Below, piece by piece: positions 37,069-45,383 of a stretch of 64,000 bases of DNA; the first letter of the stretch is position 1, and each line of letters starts with the position of its first letter. Made by a program: the position numbers and the translations under genes. Source of the stretch: a bacterium CG_4_9_14_3_um_filter_65_15 (lineage in GTDB: Bacteria; Krumholzibacteriota; Krumholzibacteriia; LZORAL124-64-63); contig PFVX01000079.1 of assembly GCA_002790835.1 (NCBI GenBank), forward strand, positions 174,666-238,665, in the 5' to 3' direction. The notes beneath the pieces are model-generated. The model did no database searches, was not told the origin of the DNA, and saw only the letters and a list, made by a program, of their open reading frames with translations.

Positions 37069-38631
37069 TCAGGCCCGGGAACTTCGCGTGTCTGCGGTTT
37101 GGTCGGCGCGCGGCAACTGGAAGCGGAACACCGTACCCCGTCCCGCTTGGCTGTCGACCTCGAGGGCGCTGCCGTGCCCGCTGATGATCTTGTGGGTGAT
37201 GGCCAGGCCGAGGCCGCTGCTCAGGTGCACCGAGCCGGCCTCCTTTTCCCCTCGTCCGATGGTTGCGCGGGTGCGGCTCTTCTCCCCGACGTAGAAACGG
37301 TCGAAGATGTGGGGCAGATCCCCGGCCGGAATGCCGGTCCCCGTATCGGCCACCCTGATCTCGACCGACTGAGGATCGGCGGAAATGTGGATGGTGACCT
37401 TGCCGCCGGGTCGATTGAACTTGATGCCGTTTTCCACCAGGTTCTGCAGGGCCTGCCCGATCTGCAGGGCGTCGGCGGAAACCTGGGCATCGTCGGCTCC
37501 CGTTTCGACTTCCAATCCCAGGGTCACGTTTGACCCCGCCGCCACGGACTCGCAGCGGGTCAGGACCGAATCGGCCAGCTCGCCGGGGGCGAAGATTTCG
37601 CGACGCTGGTGAGCCTGGCCGGACTCGAGCCGAGACAGGATGAGCATGCGTTCGATCAGCTGGTCGAGGTAGTCCAGGTTGTTCCCGATGATATCCAGAT
37701 ACCGGGATCGGTCCTCGCGGTCGAGATGGTCCGGGTCCAGACCCAGGGTCTCGATGTAGCCGCGCAGGCTGGCCAGGGGAGTGCGCAGGTCGTGGCTCAC
37801 ATTGGCGATGAGCTGACGCTGAAACTGCTCCTTGGCGCCGAGTTCCTCCATCATGGTCTGCAGGCGCCCGGCCATGGTGTTGAAATGCCGTCCGAGGGTG
37901 CCGATTTCGTCCGCGCTGCGGTCGGGGACGCGCCTGTCGAAATCCCCGCCGGCGAAGGCTTCCACCCCGTGGGTCAGTTTGCCGATGCGCCGGCTGGCCC
38001 AGGCCATGATGATCATGGCGGTCAGAATCACGTCGATCAGGACCACCGCGACCGCGCGGAAGCCGAAGTTGGACCAGTCCGAATTGACCTCGGCCGGAGC
38101 GAAGGTCATCGTCCGGAAACTGGCGGCGAGATAGGCCGTCGGCTCGTCGTCGGCGGCATGCGCGGGAATGGGGACCACGTCGATGATCCGGTTTTCGTAG
38201 GCGTCGATGTCCGTATCCAGGGGGTAGGTCGAAAAATCCCAGTCGTCCTCGGACATGGCCGACAGCAACTCGGGGTCGACGTGCTTGACCGCCAGGGCCA
38301 TGCTGTCGCCGGCCGACGAGACCATGTTGTAGCCCTGGGCGTCGAAGAGCACCACCTCGGCGCCGTACTGGGCGATCTGGCGCCCGTAATCGCCCAACTG
38401 TTCGGCAAGGGTGGGACCCTGGTCCAGCAACGGTCCGATGCGGTCGGCCAGTTCGGCGAGTTCTTTCTCCTGGGTCTCCTCGTACCAGGCCTCTTCCTCG
38501 TCGGAGTTGTAGGCCTTGAACACCGTGGCGTTGATCCAGAAGTAGTACCCGCCGACGCTCAGACCCATCATGACCAGGAAGAGGGCGGACATCCGGAAGT
38601 GCAGGCTGTGTGTGAAGCGCGGGGTATTCAT
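37069..38631 (-). CDS. Sensor histidine kinase
   Basis: This encodes 520 residues: a membrane helix (ALFLVMMGLSVGGYYFWINA), a periplasmic sensor region of ~155 residues rich in Asp/Glu, a second helix (AVVLIDVILTAMIIMAWA), a HAMP domain (RIGKLTHGVEAFAGGDFDRRVP), the HisKA box NVSHDLRTPLASLRGY with the phospho-accepting His, and a complete ATPase domain (ALQNLVENGIKF, VADTGTGIPAGDLPHIFDRFY, GLGLAITHKII). It is the second gene of a response regulator-kinase operon. The acidic sensor domain could respond to cations or envelope state (inference). The signal is unknown. Confidence 0.95.
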   Translation of the reverse strand: MNTPRFTHSLHFRMSALFLVMMGLSVGGYYFWINATVFKAYNSDEEEAWYEETQEKELAELADRIGPLLDQGPTLAEQLGDYGRQIAQYGAEVVLFDAQGYNMVSSAGDSMALAVKHVDPELLSAMSEDDWDFSTYPLDTDIDAYENRIIDVVPIPAHAADDEPTAYLAASFRTMTFAPAEVNSDWSNFGFRAVAVVLIDVILTAMIIMAWASRRIGKLTHGVEAFAGGDFDRRVPDRSADEIGTLGRHFNTMAGRLQTMMEELGAKEQFQRQLIANVSHDLRTPLASLRGYIETLGLDPDHLDREDRSRYLDIIGNNLDYLDQLIERMLILSRLESGQAHQRREIFAPGELADSVLTRCESVAAGSNVTLGLEVETGADDAQVSADALQIGQALQNLVENGIKFNRPGGKVTIHISADPQSVEIRVADTGTGIPAGDLPHIFDRFYVGEKSRTRATIGRGEKEAGSVHLSSGLGLAITHKIISGHGSALEVDSQAGRGTVFRFQLPRADQTADTRSSRA

Positions 38632-38638
38632 GACCGGA

Positions 38639-39367
38639 TCAAACGAACTCCTCGGTGAAGCGGTAGCCGATTCCCCAGACCGTGAGGATCAGGCGGGGCC
38701 GGTTGGGATTCTCCTCGACCTTGTTGCGCAGCCGGTTGACGTGGGAGTTCACCGTGTGCTCGTAGACTTCGGCGTCCTGGTCCCAGACGATTTCCAGCAA
38801 TTGGCGCCGGCTGAAGGTGCGCCCCGGGCGCGAGGCCAGGGTGTACAGCAGGTCGTATTCCTTGACCGTCAGCTGGACCGTTTTCTCCCCGACCATGACC
38901 TTGCGTTTGCCGTGGTCGATCTTCAGGGGTCCGAGGTCCAGGATCCGATCTCCGGCCGCAACCCGGGCCAACTCCTCGGCCCGTTCGATGCGCCGGCGCA
39001 GCACCTTGATCCGCGCGGCCAGCTCGCGCATGCTGAAGGGTTTGGTCAGGTAGTCGTCACACCCGAGTTCCAGGCCCAGCACCTTGTCCGTTTCCTCGCT
39101 CCGGGCCGTGAGCATGAGCACGGGTGTGCGCGTGTCCAGGGCTCGGATCTCCCGCAAGACGTCGATGCCGCTCAGTGAGGGGAGCATCCAGTCCAGCAGG
39201 ACCATGCCGTAGCTGCCGGCCTGGAAGGCGCGCAGTCCCGCCACGCCGTCCGCAGCGGCATCCACCTGGTACCCTTCGGCGGTCAGGTGCATGGTGAGCA
39301 GATCGATCATTTCCCGGTCGTCTTCGATGACGAGGATTTTGCGCGCGGTGCTGCTTGCAACGTTCAT
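38639..39367 (-). CDS. OmpR/PhoB-family response regulator
   Basis: This encodes 242 residues. The receiver domain shows the acidic pocket in ILVIEDDREM, the phosphorylated Asp in VLLDWMLPS and the Lys in DDYLTKPF. The C-terminal winged-helix domain is OmpR-type (LTVKEYDLLYTLASRPGRTFSRRQLLEIVW, HTVNSHVNRLRNKVE, LTVWGIGYRF). Start ATG at 39367 is preferred over a longer frame (39445) because the promoter would lie inside the longer version. It lies 7 bases upstream of the kinase gene and probably regulates its own promoter, near which a small inverted repeat is found (39456-39470). Confidence 0.95.
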   Translation of the reverse strand: MNVASSTARKILVIEDDREMIDLLTMHLTAEGYQVDAAADGVAGLRAFQAGSYGMVLLDWMLPSLSGIDVLREIRALDTRTPVLMLTARSEETDKVLGLELGCDDYLTKPFSMRELAARIKVLRRRIERAEELARVAAGDRILDLGPLKIDHGKRKVMVGEKTVQLTVKEYDLLYTLASRPGRTFSRRQLLEIVWDQDAEVYEHTVNSHVNRLRNKVEENPNRPRLILTVWGIGYRFTEEFV

Positions 39368-39416
39368 AGCCGAGTTGCCTTTTTCGCTGAACCGAAGGGG
39401 CAGTTTTGTAACTACA

Positions 39417-39445
39417 ATTATAACAAAATGATAGCGGTCGAACAA
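39417..39445 (-). promoter_or_regulatory. Sigma70-like promoter of the two-component operon
   Basis: On the minus strand TTGTTC (39445-39440) and TATAAT (39422-39417) are exactly 17 bases apart, about 50 bases before the ATG. Just upstream, GCGAGA (39456-39461) and TCTCGC (39465-39470) form a small dyad that might be an operator. Confidence 0.65.
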
Positions 39446-39597
39446 TCCCGATAAAGCGAGATTTTCTCGCGGTCATGCGCCAGATGGCAGGGTTTTTTGG
39501 GGAAAAGTCTCCACTCTCACGGATTTACAATCTGGTCGTGATACTTGTGTGAAAATTGTGGGGCATGATTTTCATTCTACCCCTTCCGTTCGAGTTG

Positions 39598-39635
39598 CTG
39601 GATTGGGCCTCCGGAGGGGAAAGCCCGTCACCCAG
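39598..39635 (+). promoter_or_regulatory. Nested RNA structure candidate before a terminator
   Basis: CTGG (39598-39601) can pair with CCAG (39632-39635), GGGC (39605-39608) with GCCC (39623-39626), and CTCC with the G-run between them. In addition CTCCGG (39609-39614) is complementary to CCGGAG (39640-39645), the 5' arm of the following hairpin, so two mutually exclusive folds are possible. This resembles attenuator or riboswitch layouts, but no known class was recognised. Confidence 0.35.
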
Positions 39636-39639
39636 TAAA

Positions 39640-39670
39640 CCGGAGCCGCCCTGTGCGGCTTCGGCTTTTT
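39640..39670 (+). terminator. Rho-independent-type hairpin upstream of the ABC operon
   Basis: CCGGAGCCGC (39640-39649) pairs with GCGGCTTCGG (39655-39664), with one G-U pair, over a 5-base loop; CTTTTT follows. No plus-strand gene ends nearby, so it terminates a leader or a small RNA. Confidence 0.7.
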
Positions 39671-39719
39671 GCTGAATAAATTCGCATCCCCGTCGGTACG
39701 GAATGCTCCAACACCTTTC

Positions 39720-39748
39720 TTGATGGGCCGCAGGGGCGCGCGCATAAT
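39720..39748 (+). promoter_or_regulatory. Sigma70-like promoter of the ABC operon
   Basis: TTGATG (39720-39725) and CATAAT (39743-39748) are separated by 17 bases and lie about 50 bases before the ATP-binding gene, downstream of the hairpin at 39640. Confidence 0.5.
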
Positions 39749-39797
39749 GGGTGCGAACCATCAGGCCCGCCTCAAGAGAACAAAGATGGGAGTGGTG

Positions 39798-40748
39798 ATG
39801 AACCTTGCCGATAAAGATCTTCCCCCCCTCGGGGAGACCCTGCTGAGCCTGCGCCATGTTTCCAAGACCTACGGGGACAAGCACGCCGCGCGGGATGTGA
39901 ATCTCTCCATACCCCGCGGGAGCATCTACGGTTTTCTGGGACCCAACGGCGCCGGGAAGACGACGACAATCCGCAGCATCATGCGCATCATCCTGCCCGA
40001 TACCGGCGAGATCACCATGGCCGGTCGGGCGCTGCAGGGGGATCTGCTGGACCGCATCGGCTACCTGCCCGAAGAGCGCGGCCTTTACCGGAAGATGAAG
40101 TGCCGGGACCAGCTCGCCTATCTGGCCGAACTCAAGAGCGTGCCGCGTGGCGAGGCCCTGACCAGGGCGGACAGCTGGCTCGACCGCATGGGCCTCGGGG
40201 ACTACCGCGACAAGAAAGTCGACAGCCTGAGCAAGGGCATGCAGCAGAAGATCCAGTTTGCGGCGACCTTCATCGCCGAACCGGTCCTCGTCATCCTGGA
40301 CGAGGTCTTCAGCGGGCTGGATCCCCTGAACATCGAACTGCTCCGCGAGATGATCCTGGCCCAACGGGACCGCGGGGTGACCATCCTGTTCTCGACCCAC
40401 ATGTTGGCCGAGGCCGAGAAGATCTGCGACAGCATCTGCCTGATCGAGGACGGCCGGGTGATCGTGGACGGGTCCATGGACCAGGTTCGCGACGAATTCG
40501 CCCTGCACTCGATCAAAGTCGCCTGGGCGGACCGCAGCTCGCCGCCCGACGACCTCCCGGGAGTCATCGCCCGCCAGCCCATTGAAGGAGTCTGGCGCCT
40601 GACCCTGGCCGAGGGATCCGATCCTGCCGCCCTGCTGTCCGCGTTGACGGCCGCCGGTCGGCTGACCTTCTACTCCGCCAATCGTCCTTCCTTGGGCGAG
40701 ATCTTCCTCGCCGCCGTGGCGCGCAGCCGTCAGGAGGTCTCCGCATGA
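39798..40748 (+). CDS. ABC exporter ATP-binding protein (NatA-like)
   Basis: This encodes 316 residues. It shows Walker A GPNGAGKTTTIR, the Q-loop region IGYLPEERGLYRKM (with Glu-Glu-Arg as in NatA-type proteins), the signature LSKGMQQKIQFA, Walker B VLVILDEVFSGLDP and the switch His in FSTHMLAEAEK. The C-terminal ~85 residues are a DUF4162-like extension. The ATG at 39798 has GGGAG 5 bases upstream; an ATG at 39786 is an alternative. Its stop overlaps the permease start by 4 bases (ATGA). The cargo may be Na+ or another small molecule; it is not determinable here. Confidence 0.93.
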   Translation: MNLADKDLPPLGETLLSLRHVSKTYGDKHAARDVNLSIPRGSIYGFLGPNGAGKTTTIRSIMRIILPDTGEITMAGRALQGDLLDRIGYLPEERGLYRKMKCRDQLAYLAELKSVPRGEALTRADSWLDRMGLGDYRDKKVDSLSKGMQQKIQFAATFIAEPVLVILDEVFSGLDPLNIELLREMILAQRDRGVTILFSTHMLAEAEKICDSICLIEDGRVIVDGSMDQVRDEFALHSIKVAWADRSSPPDDLPGVIARQPIEGVWRLTLAEGSDPAALLSALTAAGRLTFYSANRPSLGEIFLAAVARSRQEVSA

Positions 40749-42001
40749 GAAAGGTGATGACCATCATCCGCAAGGAATACCTCGAACGCGTGCGTTCCAA
40801 GAGCTTCCTCATCGGGACCCTGCTGGGGCCCGCCCTCATGTCCATGTTCATCGTGTTGCCGGTGCTGCTGAGCAACACCGACAACGACAATGCCCGCACC
40901 GTGGGGGTGGTGGACGCCGACGGCGGCATCCTGACCCTCCTGGAGGCCGAATTGTCCGACATGGGGCGGGAGAACCTCACCCTGGTTCCCTACGAACTGG
41001 GGCCGGGAGGCAAGGAAGCGGCCATCACCGAATTGAAGGATGCGGTGGGCAAGGAGAAACTGGATGCCGGCCTGGTGATCGAGGAGGACTTTGTCAAAAC
41101 CGGGGAGGCCACGTTCTTCAACCGCTCGGTCAGCGCCATGGTCATGCGCGATGAGGTCTTCCGGCCGGCGCTCGACCGCATCCTGAGGGAAGGACGCTTC
41201 GCCTCCGCCGCGATCCCCGATTCCATGTTCACCTACCTGTCCGCCCGCACCGACTGGTCCACCTTCAGCGTCTCCACTTCGGGTGTGCAGGAGAAGCAGA
41301 ACGAGGAGGCCACTTTCGTCATGGCCGTGGCCCTGATCATGATCATCTACATCATGGTGCTGATTTACGGCAACCACACCCTGACCGCCGTCATCGAGGA
41401 AAAGAGCAGCCGCATGGTGGAAGTGCTTTTGGCCAGCGTTTCCCCGGGGAATCTCATGCTCGGAAAGGTCATGGGCATCGGTCTGGCCGGCCTGACCCAG
41501 TTCGGGGTGTGGGCCGTGGCGTTCATGGCCATGTCGCAGCAGGGGGTTTCGGTGGGAGGTTTCTCGCTGGACGTCCACTTCCTGACGCCCTTGGTCCTGG
41601 TGTCCTTCGTGATGTTCTTCCTGCTGGGATTCTTCCTCTACGCCACGCTGTACGCCGGGATCGGCGCCATGTGCAACAATGTCCAGGACAGCCAGCAGTT
41701 CAATGGCCCCCTGACCATGGGCTTGGTGTTGCCCATGATGCTGCTGAGCCTTGTGCTGCGCGCTCCGGACTCGACCCTCTCGACGGTCCTGAGCCTGGTG
41801 CCCTTGTTCGCGCCCGTGCTGATGTTCATGCGCGTGTGCATCGAGACGCCGCCGTTGTGGCAGATCCTGCTGTCGTGGGGGCTGCTGGCGGTCTCGATCT
41901 GGCTGGCGGCCCGCATGGCGGGCAAGCTGTTCCGTATGGGCATCCTGATGTACGGATCCTCGCCCACCTGGGCCAGCTTGATGAAGGTTTTGCGCGACTG
42001 A
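40745..42001 (+). CDS. ABC exporter permease (NatB / ABC-2 type)
   Basis: This encodes 418 residues. The N-terminal VMTIIRKEYLERVRSKSFLIGTLLGP is the typical start of NatB-like ABC-2 permeases: one membrane helix, a large extracytoplasmic domain of ~180 residues, then five C-terminal helices with VIEEKSSRMVEVLLASVSPGNLMLGKVMGIG. It pairs with the overlapping ATP-binding gene as a half-and-half exporter. There are no further genes in the operon. Confidence 0.92.
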   Translation: MRKVMTIIRKEYLERVRSKSFLIGTLLGPALMSMFIVLPVLLSNTDNDNARTVGVVDADGGILTLLEAELSDMGRENLTLVPYELGPGGKEAAITELKDAVGKEKLDAGLVIEEDFVKTGEATFFNRSVSAMVMRDEVFRPALDRILREGRFASAAIPDSMFTYLSARTDWSTFSVSTSGVQEKQNEEATFVMAVALIMIIYIMVLIYGNHTLTAVIEEKSSRMVEVLLASVSPGNLMLGKVMGIGLAGLTQFGVWAVAFMAMSQQGVSVGGFSLDVHFLTPLVLVSFVMFFLLGFFLYATLYAGIGAMCNNVQDSQQFNGPLTMGLVLPMMLLSLVLRAPDSTLSTVLSLVPLFAPVLMFMRVCIETPPLWQILLSWGLLAVSIWLAARMAGKLFRMGILMYGSSPTWASLMKVLRD

Positions 42002-42016
42002 TCCTTGTGCCCACGA

Positions 42017-44257
42017 TCAGGGGGCCGCTTCCAGGGTGAAGCGGTCCCCTTCCTCCATCCGGTCCACCACATCCATGCCGTCGACCACTTTGCCGAACAC
42101 CGTGTAGCGGCCCACGAGATGGGGCTGCTCCGACAGCGTCACGAAGAACTGGCTACCGCCGGTGTCCTTGCCGTCGTGGGCGATGCCGACGGTTCCGCGC
42201 ACGGAGGGGGTGGGGGACCACTCGCTGCGGATGGTGTAGCCGGGGCCGCCCCAGCCGTCGCCGCGCGGGTCCCCGCCCTGGACCACGAAATCCGGCACCA
42301 CGCGGTGGAAGGTCAACTCGTCGTAGAAGCCGCGGTCGATCAGGTCCAGGAAGGCGGCGCAGGTGTTGGGAGCCAGTTCGCCGTCCAGGGCGATGGTGAA
42401 TCGTCCCCGTTCGGTGGTGCAGACCACGCGGGGTGCGGCGAAGGGGAGGGTGACCGGCGGTTGCCGGGGGTCCCGCGACACCGCGGGCAGGGTCAGGCGC
42501 AGGCTGGCTTCGTCGGGAATCAGCCGGCGCGGGAGCAGCCCCGTGGACAGGGCGGCTTCCCGGGATTCCAGGCGGATGCGCAGGTCGTCGGCGTCGAAGC
42601 CGCTTTGCAGGATGGCGGCGGCCCGCTCACGGGCGGCCGCCGGAAGGGAATCCAGACTCGTGCTGTCCATACCCGCCAGGCCCTGGATCACGCCGCGCCC
42701 CACTTCGTTGCGTTCGGGCCCGGCCGGTCGCTTCCAGGCCGATCCCAGGGCGACGACCGAGGCGCTGTCGGGAAACTGGGCCAGCAGGGCGGCGGCGGTA
42801 CCGGCCACCACGAAATCCTTCGCGCCGCTGGCGGCCCGCAGGGCGCCCGCCACCGCCGACCGGGCCTGGGCCTTGGCAAGGCCCGCCGGCAGGGCGTCGG
42901 GTCGTTCCCGCAGGGCGTCGGCGAGGGTGGTCAGGGCGGCGGAGCGGACCAGGGGAGACGCCGCCGTGCGGGCGGCGGAACCCGGAGCGGGGAAAGCACC
43001 CCCGGCGTCGGCGTACCGCATGAGCAGGGGCAGGGGATCCGGATGGACTCGCCCCGCCGCGGTCAGTGCGGCTGCTTGGATGGACGGCTCCCGGGCGGTG
43101 TCGACCAGGCGGGCGAGGTCGGCGGCGCATCCGGCCCCCCGCAGCGTGGACCACGCGCCCACCGCTTCGCGCAGAACACCGCGGTGCCCGCTTTCCAGGG
43201 CCTCGCGGGCGGCGCGGTGCATGCGGATGCGCCAGGCAGGCAAGAGGCTTTCCCGCGCGGCGGCTTCGGGAGGCAGGGGCAGTTCGGCGGCACAGGAAGC
43301 CATGGCGGCGAGGGCCGTCGCGGCCACGTGCGGATCGTCGCCGGCGGAAAAGCCCGTCAGCAGATCGGTCAGGAGTTCGGCGCCGGGGCCGACCTCGCCG
43401 TTTCCGGCCGGCGCGACGGCGAAGTGACCCAGCCGTCCCAGGGCCCGGCACAATGCGATGTCCACCCGTTGGCGATCCCGCCCCCGCAGCCGGTCGCGAT
43501 CATCCGCCGCGGCGAGCACCGCAGCCAGGGCGTCGGGACGCTCCTGCCGGGCCAGGGCCCGCAGGGCGTGGACGCGGACCTGGACGTGGCCGTCGGTCGC
43601 ATAACGGGCGAGCGCGCCGACCAGGCTGGAATCGGGAACCACTTCGGCGCAGCGCAGGATGCGCCAGCGGACATCCGGTGCGGCTCCGGCCAGGGAACTG
43701 TCCATGGCGGCAACCAGGGCGGCGTGATCCACCTCGTCGGTTCGGTTGTGCAGGCCGTCCCAGGCGGCCGCAGCTTCCTTGGGGTGGGGGGCCGAGGTGG
43801 CCTGCAACAGGGCACCGCCGCCGCCTGCGGCCTGGGCCAGGCCGCGCAGGGCCGCCATGCGCACGGCCGGGCGCGGGTCGACGGCAGCCCGCGATAGTGC
43901 GGCCACCGCCTGATCTCCCCCCAACAAACCCAGACTGAAAATGGCCCGGGAGCGCACCGTCACGCTGGGGTCTTCGAGCACTTCCAGCAGATCGCTCACC
44001 GCCGAGCGGCGACCGATGAGGCCGGCGGTGCGGGCGGCCGCCAGTCGCACATGGGCGTCCGGGTCGCGGAGCATGAGTCCCAGGCTGTCCGCCGGGGCGA
44101 GGCGGCGGTCCTCCCAGCGGGCGAGATCCTGCAACATCTGCCGGCGCCGGGGATGTTCCGGGCGGCATCCCGTCACCGAAATGAGGCAAATCGCCGCCAG
44201 GATCCCGATTGCGGTGATCCGCCGACCCGACCCGATTCCCATTTTCCCGGTTATCAT
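42017..44257 (-). CDS. HEAT-repeat lipoprotein fused to a cyclophilin-type peptidyl-prolyl isomerase
   Basis: This encodes 746 residues. Start ATG 44257 is chosen (GGGGAC upstream); the next Met at 44242 also leaves an intact lipoprotein signal with lipobox VTGC. The Cys is followed by about 540 residues of Ala-rich HEAT-like helical repeats (VRLAAARTAGLIGRRSAVSDLLEVLED, VRSRAIFSLGLLG, VRMAALRGLA). The last ~165 residues are a cyclophilin domain: LDLIDRGFYDELTFHRVVPDFVVQGGDP, GTVGIAHDGKDTGGSQFFVTL and YTVFGKVVDGMDVVDRM. The active-site Arg/Phe and Gln are retained. It likely acts as an extracytoplasmic folding factor with a binding scaffold. It is monocistronic. Confidence 0.92.
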   Translation of the reverse strand: MITGKMGIGSGRRITAIGILAAICLISVTGCRPEHPRRRQMLQDLARWEDRRLAPADSLGLMLRDPDAHVRLAAARTAGLIGRRSAVSDLLEVLEDPSVTVRSRAIFSLGLLGGDQAVAALSRAAVDPRPAVRMAALRGLAQAAGGGGALLQATSAPHPKEAAAAWDGLHNRTDEVDHAALVAAMDSSLAGAAPDVRWRILRCAEVVPDSSLVGALARYATDGHVQVRVHALRALARQERPDALAAVLAAADDRDRLRGRDRQRVDIALCRALGRLGHFAVAPAGNGEVGPGAELLTDLLTGFSAGDDPHVAATALAAMASCAAELPLPPEAAARESLLPAWRIRMHRAAREALESGHRGVLREAVGAWSTLRGAGCAADLARLVDTAREPSIQAAALTAAGRVHPDPLPLLMRYADAGGAFPAPGSAARTAASPLVRSAALTTLADALRERPDALPAGLAKAQARSAVAGALRAASGAKDFVVAGTAAALLAQFPDSASVVALGSAWKRPAGPERNEVGRGVIQGLAGMDSTSLDSLPAAARERAAAILQSGFDADDLRIRLESREAALSTGLLPRRLIPDEASLRLTLPAVSRDPRQPPVTLPFAAPRVVCTTERGRFTIALDGELAPNTCAAFLDLIDRGFYDELTFHRVVPDFVVQGGDPRGDGWGGPGYTIRSEWSPTPSVRGTVGIAHDGKDTGGSQFFVTLSEQPHLVGRYTVFGKVVDGMDVVDRMEEGDRFTLEAAP

Positions 44258-44369
44258 GTCCGCACCGTCCCCTGCTCCAAGATCGATGGTGGTTTTGACC
44301 CCCGTGCATGCGGATGCTACCATGCCTGCGGCCGGGAGGTGAACAGATACCCTTCAGCGGGAGACAACC

Positions 44370-45383
44370 ATGAAAATCGCCGTGTTGGGTGCCAGCGGGC
44401 TGGTGGGACGGACCATGCTGGACGTTCTGTCCTCCTGCCCGTGGGTGGATGAACCGCCCCGGCTGCTGGTATCCGAACGATCGGCCGGTCGGCGCTTGGC
44501 TTTCCGGGATCGGGAACTGGTCTGCGAGGAGGTATCCGACAAGGCCTTGGCGGACCTGGACGTGCTGCTGTGCAGCGCCGGTCGGGTGGCAGCAGCCCGC
44601 TGGGCGCCCGTGGCCGCCCAGGCCGGCGCCCTGGTGGTGGACAACAGCAGTTGCTTCCGCATGGATCCGGACGTGCCCCTGGTGGTTCCGGAAGTCAATC
44701 CCTGCCCCGCCTGGGCCCCGGGTTCGGGCGGGCGCCTCATCGCCAACCCCAACTGCTCCACCATCCAGATCGCCGCCTTCGCCGCCGTCCTGCAGGAGAC
44801 ATGCGGACTGGATGAATTGCACGCGGTGACGCTGCAGGCGGTTTCGGGCGCCGGTCAGCGGGCCCTGGATGCCTGGCGCGACCAGCGGACGGGGCGCGAC
44901 GGGGCGGGGGCGGAGGTCTTTCCGCGTCCCATCGTCGATAACGTCTTGCCGGCCATCGGTCCGGCCCAGCGCGACGGCAGCTTCGAGGAGGAGGCCAAGG
45001 TGGTGCGCGAACTGCGCCGCATCCTGGGTCGAAGCGACGACCTGCGGGTTTCCTGCACCGCCGTGCGGGTGCCGGTCCACACGGGCCACTGCGCCGCGTT
45101 GCGGTGCCTGCTGCCGCAGCCGGTCGATCGGCAACGGATCCTCAAAGCCCTGGCGGCGCGGCCGCACATGGTTCCGGCGCCCGACGCCCACGCCTTCACC
45201 ACCCCGAGGGAGATCCAGGGCTCCCGTGATGTCCATGTCGGGCGCCTGCGGGTCGACCCGGGGAATCCGCACGCTCTGCTGGCCTGGGTCGTGGCGGACA
45301 ACCTGCTCAAGGGTGCCGCCTGGAATGCGGTTCAGATCGTGGAATCCTGTCTTGGAGTCGGGCCAACCGGAGCAGCGGGCTGA
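44370..45383 (+). CDS. asd: Aspartate-semialdehyde dehydrogenase
   Basis: This encodes 337 residues. The cofactor loop is IAVLGASGLVGRTML; the catalytic Cys is in NPNCSTIQIA; the substrate-binding and base residues are in QAVSGAGQRAL and VRVPVHTGHCAAL; and FEEEAKVVRELRRILG is typical. It reduces aspartyl phosphate to aspartate semialdehyde, feeding lysine/diaminopimelate, threonine and methionine synthesis. It is the first gene of a five-gene operon with overlapping ends (asd-ecfT-truA-transaldolase-HtrA). The asd-truA neighbourhood is common in bacteria, here interrupted by ecfT. Confidence 0.95.
   Translation: MKIAVLGASGLVGRTMLDVLSSCPWVDEPPRLLVSERSAGRRLAFRDRELVCEEVSDKALADLDVLLCSAGRVAAARWAPVAAQAGALVVDNSSCFRMDPDVPLVVPEVNPCPAWAPGSGGRLIANPNCSTIQIAAFAAVLQETCGLDELHAVTLQAVSGAGQRALDAWRDQRTGRDGAGAEVFPRPIVDNVLPAIGPAQRDGSFEEEAKVVRELRRILGRSDDLRVSCTAVRVPVHTGHCAALRCLLPQPVDRQRILKALAARPHMVPAPDAHAFTTPREIQGSRDVHVGRLRVDPGNPHALLAWVVADNLLKGAAWNAVQIVESCLGVGPTGAAG

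Larger units (their letters stand above)
39446..39719. other. Long non-coding stretch between two-component and ABC operons
   Basis: No credible coding sequence is seen here. The left part is AT-richer. The right part holds nested inverted repeats and a hairpin with a T-run (39598-39670), described separately. Confidence 0.6.

Noticed and set aside
39598..39670. Assignment of the structured element to the c-di-GMP-I or another named riboswitch class
   Set aside because: The conserved single-stranded sequences of the classes I know (for example the GGCAAACC and GGGACGCAAAGCC elements of c-di-GMP-I) are absent, so only an unnamed structure is claimed.
42005..43897. A 630-codon plus-strand frame opposite the HEAT-cyclophilin gene
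   Set aside because: It is antisense to a gene with lipobox, repeats and cyclophilin motifs; there is no ribosome-binding site and no domain.
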